Origin: Pseudomonas sp. ATCC 13867
GTDB taxonomy: Bacteria; Pseudomonadota; Gammaproteobacteria; Pseudomonadales; Pseudomonadaceae
Assembly (NCBI RefSeq): GCF_000349845.1
Contig: NC_020829.1
Location: 806,001 to 870,000, forward strand
Reading direction: 5' to 3'
Length of the DNA: 64,000 nt
In this document: one piece after another, positions 63,932 through 64,000 of the stretch
Numbering within the stretch: the stretch's first letter is position 1
Layout: every line of letters begins with the position of its first letter
The notes under the pieces: generated by a model
Seen by the model: the letters and a program-made list of their open reading frames with translations, nothing else
Told to the model about the DNA's origin: nothing
Database searches by the model: none
Position numbers and translations under genes: made by a program

Positions 63932-64000
63932 TCAGGTCAGCAGGAAATTCGCCCCAGGCCCTGTGCCTTCCAGTGCCGGCAGTTCCGCCTCGTCCTTCAG
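63932..64000 (-). CDS. C-terminal end of an unidentified gene (partial)
   Basis: The minus strand from the window edge reads LKDEAELPALEGTGPGANFL then LT and a TGA stop at 63932. Only 22 codons are visible and no family can be assigned. The unbroken frame and GC-rich third positions suggest a real gene end. Confidence 0.45.
   Translation of the reverse strand: MKDEAELPALEGTGPGANFLLT

Overview
The window is high-GC Gammaproteobacterial DNA that reads as a Pseudomonas chromosome. The reasons are Pseudomonas-type REP hairpins (GAGCGAGCTTGCTCGCGAA), a type VI secretion locus in the exact gene order of the P. aeruginosa HSI-II (H2-T6SS) cluster including sfa2/stp1/stk1, an H2-type Hcp, an OprB porin, and the pair xseB-ispA. 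The species is not determined; the gene combination does not match the PAO1 arrangement.

Left part (1-9.0 kb): a trans-4-hydroxyproline catabolic locus. The operon lhpA-lhpB-lhpF-lhpE (epimerase plus three-subunit D-hydroxyproline dehydrogenase, minus strand, overlapping genes) lies behind a GntR/FCD regulator. An amino-acid ABC solute-binding protein runs off the left edge. The same GTATACGAAATCC site precedes both the regulator and the solute-binding gene, so they are probably one regulon. Three unrelated-looking genes sit in between (a PAS-AraC regulator flanked by two copies of one intergenic repeat, a WYL regulator and a VOC protein). xseB-ispA follows, without dxs.

Centre (9.3-50.3 kb): a complete T6SS. 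Minus strand from 41.4 kb: tssA, tssB, tssC, tssE, then a 3.9-kb PAAR/cargo/small-membrane-protein cassette inserted inside the core operon, then tssF, tssG, clpV, sfa2, a 23-codon micro-ORF, a small lipoprotein, fha, tssJ, tssK, tssL, tssM, stp1, stk1, vgrG, a Sel1-repeat exported protein, a 958-residue effector with three kinds of peptidoglycan-hydrolase domain, its likely periplasmic immunity protein and a TPR protein. Divergently (plus strand) run hcp, a second vgrG, a DUF4123 adaptor, a 901-residue MIX/VasX-type effector and two membrane proteins that probably give immunity. The AT-rich divergent region has a sigma-54-type promoter for hcp and several TGGCA/TGCAC dyads; sigma-54 fits the enhancer-binding protein Sfa2 encoded in the cluster. 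The cargo end decays into a START-domain pseudogene and an unidentified remnant.

Right part (51.2-60.1 kb): an apparently complete non-phosphorylative L-fucose pathway in one minus-strand operon (2-keto-3-deoxy-L-fuconate dehydrogenase, diketo-acid hydrolase, L-fuconate dehydratase, lactonase, L-fucose dehydrogenase, mutarotase, FucP permease, OprB porin) with a divergent FadR-type GntR regulator. A perfect 10-bp inverted repeat and a second half-matching copy in the divergent promoter are likely operators. Four start regions carry AAYAAYAA motifs typical of Hfq/Crc catabolite control, and a 188-bp hairpin-rich element with terminal inverted repeats splits the operon.

Right edge (60-64 kb): housekeeping genes ppa, mtfA, a DedA protein and a GNAT acetyltransferase, with a C-terminal isochorismate-synthase remnant, a terminator-framed mini-ORF or small RNA, and REP repeats. 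The large plus-strand ORFs opposite tssM, clpV, vgrG, tssF and lhp genes are high-GC shadow frames and are not annotated.
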